A stretch of DNA of 64,000 nucleotides, taken from positions 1 to 64,000 of the forward strand of contig JAAESX010000332.1 of the NCBI GenBank assembly GCA_024228935.1. Reading direction: 5' to 3'. Both the position numbers and the translations under genes were made by a program. The first letter of the stretch is position 1. Each line of letters begins with the position of its first letter. Below the pieces are notes generated by a model that made no database searches, was not told where the DNA came from, and was given only the letters and a program-made list of their open reading frames with translations. Of the stretch, positions 61,408-64,000 are shown piece after piece. The DNA comes from Pseudomonadota bacterium. GTDB lineage: Bacteria; Myxococcota_A; UBA796; CAJQPC01.

Positions 61408-61935
61408 ATGTGTCCGATGTGCGGCGGTCAGGTCAGCAGAAACGGGGTGTGCCTCTCGACGACGTGTTCGTACGAGGGCGGCATGCCGCTCGAGAAGCCG
61501 AAGGCCGAGCTGCAGAAGCGGCTGGGCGGCAGCGGGGCCGAGCTGGCCGCGATGGCCGTCGTCGAGATGATCGGGCTGGCGCTGTCGCCGTTCACGTTCA
61601 TGATCAGCGGGGTCATCGCGAGCGGCCTGAACGCCGCGTACATGGCCAGCAAGGACATGGACGACGGCAAGCTGTCGCTGTCGAAGCGCTTCACGAAGCG
61701 CCGCGTGGTGGCGGTCGACACCGACCTGCCGATCTCGAACAAGCAGGCCTGGATCCGCAACGCGCCCTACATCGGGGCCTGGGCGTTCGCGATGCTGCCC
61801 GACCCGTTCGGGATGCTGGGGCTGATGCTCGTCGGCCTGATGGCGGTCGTCGACGTCGGGATGATCTGGAGTGATCCCCGCGGCAGGCGACTCGGCGATC
61901 GACTGGCCGGGACCCAGGTCATCGACGAGACTTGA
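61408..61935 (+). CDS. RDD-like membrane protein with an N-terminal zinc ribbon
   Basis: 175 aa. It begins MCPMCGG with a second pair VCLSTTC, a small zinc ribbon. Two or three hydrophobic segments follow (AMAVVEMIGLALSPFTFMI, FGMLGLMLVGLMAVVDVGMIW) with the RDD-type ending DPRGRRLGDRLAGTQV. RDD proteins are small membrane proteins of mostly unknown or ion-related function. Its last 17 bp overlap the convergent acyltransferase gene. Confidence 0.75.
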   Translation: MCPMCGGQVSRNGVCLSTTCSYEGGMPLEKPKAELQKRLGGSGAELAAMAVVEMIGLALSPFTFMISGVIASGLNAAYMASKDMDDGKLSLSKRFTKRRVVAVDTDLPISNKQAWIRNAPYIGAWAFAMLPDPFGMLGLMLVGLMAVVDVGMIWSDPRGRRLGDRLAGTQVIDET

Positions 61936-63781
61936 GCTCCGGGAGCCGGTCGGCGACCGCGTCTGCGAGCGTCGCTGCGTAGTCGGCGCTCAAGTGGTGC
62001 ACGTCGCGCCGGGTGGAGACGCCGCCGACCTGGACGGGACACGAGCCGTCTGGGCACAAGACCTGGTCCAGGTCGAGGGTCGAGACGCGAGGGTCCTGGG
62101 CGAGATCGCGCCACGTCGCCTCGAGGACGTCGGTCCCCATGGGGGCCACGCCTTCGATCCGACAGGTCTCGACGGGCTCGTCGCACCGCCCCTCGCCGTG
62201 GGCCCAGCGCGGGATGATCTCCACGACGACGACGCGGTCGGCCACCCCGAGCCATCGCTCGACCGCCAAGGCGCTGCCCTGGCCCATCGCATCCGCCCAG
62301 CCCGGATCGCCCGCACGAAGCTCGTCGCCCTGCCACAGGACCCCGCGCTTCAGCACCGCCCCGGTCGCCAAGACGACCAGATCGGCCGGCGACGACTCGA
62401 AGCGACAGTCGAAGTCGCGGTGGGCCATGCCCGGCCACTCGAGCTGCAGCCAGGGGCAGGAGTACGCTGCGCGCATCGACAGGCTCCAGTCGGACGCCAG
62501 CGCGATCTGTTCGAACGCCGGGTACAGGGCCATCGCGTGGCTGTCCCCCACCAGCAGGACCCGCGGGCCGTCCCCGTCGACCGAAGCCTCCTCGGAGATC
62601 GTCCGTTCGGCGGAGACCGCCTGGGCCCGGGTCGCGTCGTCCACCGGCAGGACCAGCAGGACGAACCCGGCGACGACCGCCGCGATGCCCCCCGCGCCGA
62701 GGACGAATCGAGCGGGACGACCCGCGGTGGAGACCGAGCGCGTCGGTGTCTCGACGAACCGGAACGTCGCAGCGGCCAGCGCGAGCGTCACCGCGCAGAT
62801 GACCGCGACGCGGAACCAGCCCGGCTCGAGTCGGCCCGAGCGCGCCAGGATGACCACCACCGGCCAGTGCCACAGATAGATCGAGTAGGACCAGTCCCCG
62901 AGACGCCGAAGCACGCCGTTCGACAGGACTGTGGCGGTCCGGGACGCCGGCGCCAGCTCCAGGCCCACGAGCAGCGCGGCCATCGACGCGACGGTGAGCC
63001 CCCCGCGGGGGAGGGCGCCACCGCTCGGCACCACCTCCAGAGAAGCCAGCACCACACCGACCAGGCCCAGGCCCGCCAGCACGCCACCCAGACGGTGCTG
63101 ACGCGGCCAGGCCACGATGCCGAGCGCCACGGCCGCCCCCGCCATCGGTTGCCACGCGCGCCCGTGGGTGCCGAAGTACGACGCCATCGGTTCGCCGGCA
63201 TGGAGCGCCACGCTGAGGCCCAGTCCGGCCAGGCAGATCCCCAGCGTGACGACGAACGCCAGCTTCAGGCTTCGCCGGGCCGCGACGCCGATACCCGCCA
63301 ACAACGCAGGCCACACCGCGTAGAACTGCTCTTCGACCGACAGGCTCCAGTAGTGCAGGAACGGAGACGCCTCGTGGTCCTGGGCGAAGTAGTCCTGGGC
63401 GTCGAGCAGGAACCACCAGTTCGAGCCGTACAGGGCCGCGGCGATCGCGCCGGGCCGGACACGCAGCCAGTCCAACGGGCCGTTCCATGGATCGAGTCGG
63501 AACGCGACGACCGTGACGACCAGGACGACGCAGGCCGCTGGCAACAGGCGCCGCGCGCGCCGGGCGTAGAAGTCCAGAAACCGGATGCCGTCGCCGAACA
63601 GCTGGCGCAGCAGGATCGAGGTGATCAAGAACCCGGACAGGACGAAGAAGACGTCCACGCCGACGTAGCCCCCGGACACCTGCTCGACGCCCGCGTGGAA
63701 CACCAGGACGAGCAGCGCGGCGATGGCCCTCAGACCATCCAGCGGCGGACGATGGGACCACCGTGGGAGGTTCGACGACAC
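61919..63781 (-). CDS. Acyltransferase-3 / SGNH O-acyltransferase (OafA-like), copy 2
   Basis: 620 aa from GTG 63781, set by TAGACT-N6-GTG. Same architecture as copy 1 (LDGLRAIAALLVLVFHAGVE, GGYVGVDVFFVLSGFLITS, YWSLSVEEQFYAVWP; SGNH block VLLVGDSHAMALY and RRDVHHLSADY). By eye more than half the positions match copy 1, so the two arose by duplication or were acquired together. They probably acylate related glycans. It stands as a single gene, unlike copy 1. Confidence 0.93.
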   Translation of the reverse strand: MSSNLPRWSHRPPLDGLRAIAALLVLVFHAGVEQVSGGYVGVDVFFVLSGFLITSILLRQLFGDGIRFLDFYARRARRLLPAACVVLVVTVVAFRLDPWNGPLDWLRVRPGAIAAALYGSNWWFLLDAQDYFAQDHEASPFLHYWSLSVEEQFYAVWPALLAGIGVAARRSLKLAFVVTLGICLAGLGLSVALHAGEPMASYFGTHGRAWQPMAGAAVALGIVAWPRQHRLGGVLAGLGLVGVVLASLEVVPSGGALPRGGLTVASMAALLVGLELAPASRTATVLSNGVLRRLGDWSYSIYLWHWPVVVILARSGRLEPGWFRVAVICAVTLALAAATFRFVETPTRSVSTAGRPARFVLGAGGIAAVVAGFVLLVLPVDDATRAQAVSAERTISEEASVDGDGPRVLLVGDSHAMALYPAFEQIALASDWSLSMRAAYSCPWLQLEWPGMAHRDFDCRFESSPADLVVLATGAVLKRGVLWQGDELRAGDPGWADAMGQGSALAVERWLGVADRVVVVEIIPRWAHGEGRCDEPVETCRIEGVAPMGTDVLEATWRDLAQDPRVSTLDLDQVLCPDGSCPVQVGGVSTRRDVHHLSADYAATLADAVADRLPELKSRR

Positions 63782-63787
63782 CGCCCG

Positions 63788-63793
63788 AGTCTA
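63788..63793 (-). promoter_or_regulatory. Leaderless promoter -10 (TAGACT-N6-GTG)
   Basis: Minus-strand TAGACT, 6 nt (CGGGCG), then GTG 63781. Confidence 0.5.
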
Positions 63794-64000
63794 TTTCCCT
63801 GGCGATGAAAAGGAGCCCTGCGGTGAGACTCGTTTCGCATTTGTGGGAGGGAAGAGAGTTGTCGTGGAAACAAGTCCGCGTCCCGAGCCTCACCGCAGGG
63901 CGTCACCCGCTTGCGCGGGACCTCCGATCCGGAGGTTGGTCGAGCTGATCGAGGAGCTCCAGGGCGCGCCGAGGCGCGTACAGGGTGGGGCCGACGAGGC
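63794..64000. other. Region with no recognised gene
   Basis: This end of the window has only short open frames without recognisable similarity. It is slightly less GC-rich around 63790-63880 than the rest. It may contain the upstream region of a gene beyond the window. Confidence 0.4.

Overview
Chromosomal window of very high GC from a flagellated, diderm, predatory-type deltaproteobacterium. Myxococcota is the best guess. The basis is MopE-type Ca/metal-binding repeats, GGxxC/CGC-hydrophobic-RRRRR C-terminal sorting signals of the MYXO-CTERM kind, Hanks-kinase fusions, FG-GAP lipoproteins and an LPS-ring flagellum (FlgH/FlgI). The assignment rests on protein style only; no rRNA or tRNA is present.

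Layout. (1) 1-921: 3' part of a secreted RCC1-like protein, then a hairpin-rich junction. (2) 933-21200, almost all minus strand: a flagellar block with flgB-flgC-fliE; a PilZ-like / beta-barrel / TPR operon; fliD-fliS-small chaperone-like gene; two flagellins flanking a divergent GNAT acetyltransferase; flgL; a lone receiver domain; flgM-flgN-flgK; flgF-flgG-flgA-flgH-flgI-flgJ(M23); fliA and flhA. No flhF/flhG lies here. Nine to ten candidate sigma-28 boxes (roughly TMAA-N15/16-TCCGAT) precede these units and also precede a giant surface protein outside the block. (3) 21302-36786: HDOD-GGDEF regulator, PepT-like peptidase, a 1681-aa beta-helix/MopE/OmpA polyprotein, a YcaQ-type glycosylase coupled to an ABC1 kinase, small hypotheticals, a collapsed kinase-sulfatase pseudogene, and a sigma-54-driven lipoprotein gene that is frameshifted. 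(4) 36790-61381: an alpha-glucan theme. It comprises a maltose-type ABC transporter (MalK, a fused MalE-MalF, MalG), a lipoprotein alpha-amylase, a GH15 glucoamylase with a sorting tail, a TetR-HD hydrolase fusion with an 18-bp palindromic operator, and a LamB-like porin. Interspersed are an FHA protein, an FG-GAP lipoprotein, a membrane glycosyltransferase-like protein, a kinase-STAND-pentapeptide fusion and a wrecked M16 protease. (5) 57480-63781: two paralogous acyltransferase-3/SGNH proteins, MORN and RDD proteins.

How it fits together. FliA, FlgM and FlhA would link export-gate completion to late genes, and the same promoter type also drives the giant surface protein, so motility and surface adhesion may be co-expressed. 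LamB, the ABC transporter and secreted GH13/GH15 enzymes would degrade and import starch-like glucans, with the TetR-HD protein as a plausible controller.

Two window-wide habits stand out. Many genes have a -10 hexamer exactly 6 nt (sigma-70-like) or 7 nt (sigma-28-like) before the start codon, implying leaderless mRNAs. Signal peptides are often extremely short and carry no positive charge. Both help choose starts. Several genes are broken, which may be real decay or assembly error. No CRISPR, insertion sequence, tRNA, rRNA or replication origin was seen. No gene-free stretch exceeds 300 bases; the longest are 63782-64000, 35374-35546 and 8458-8576.
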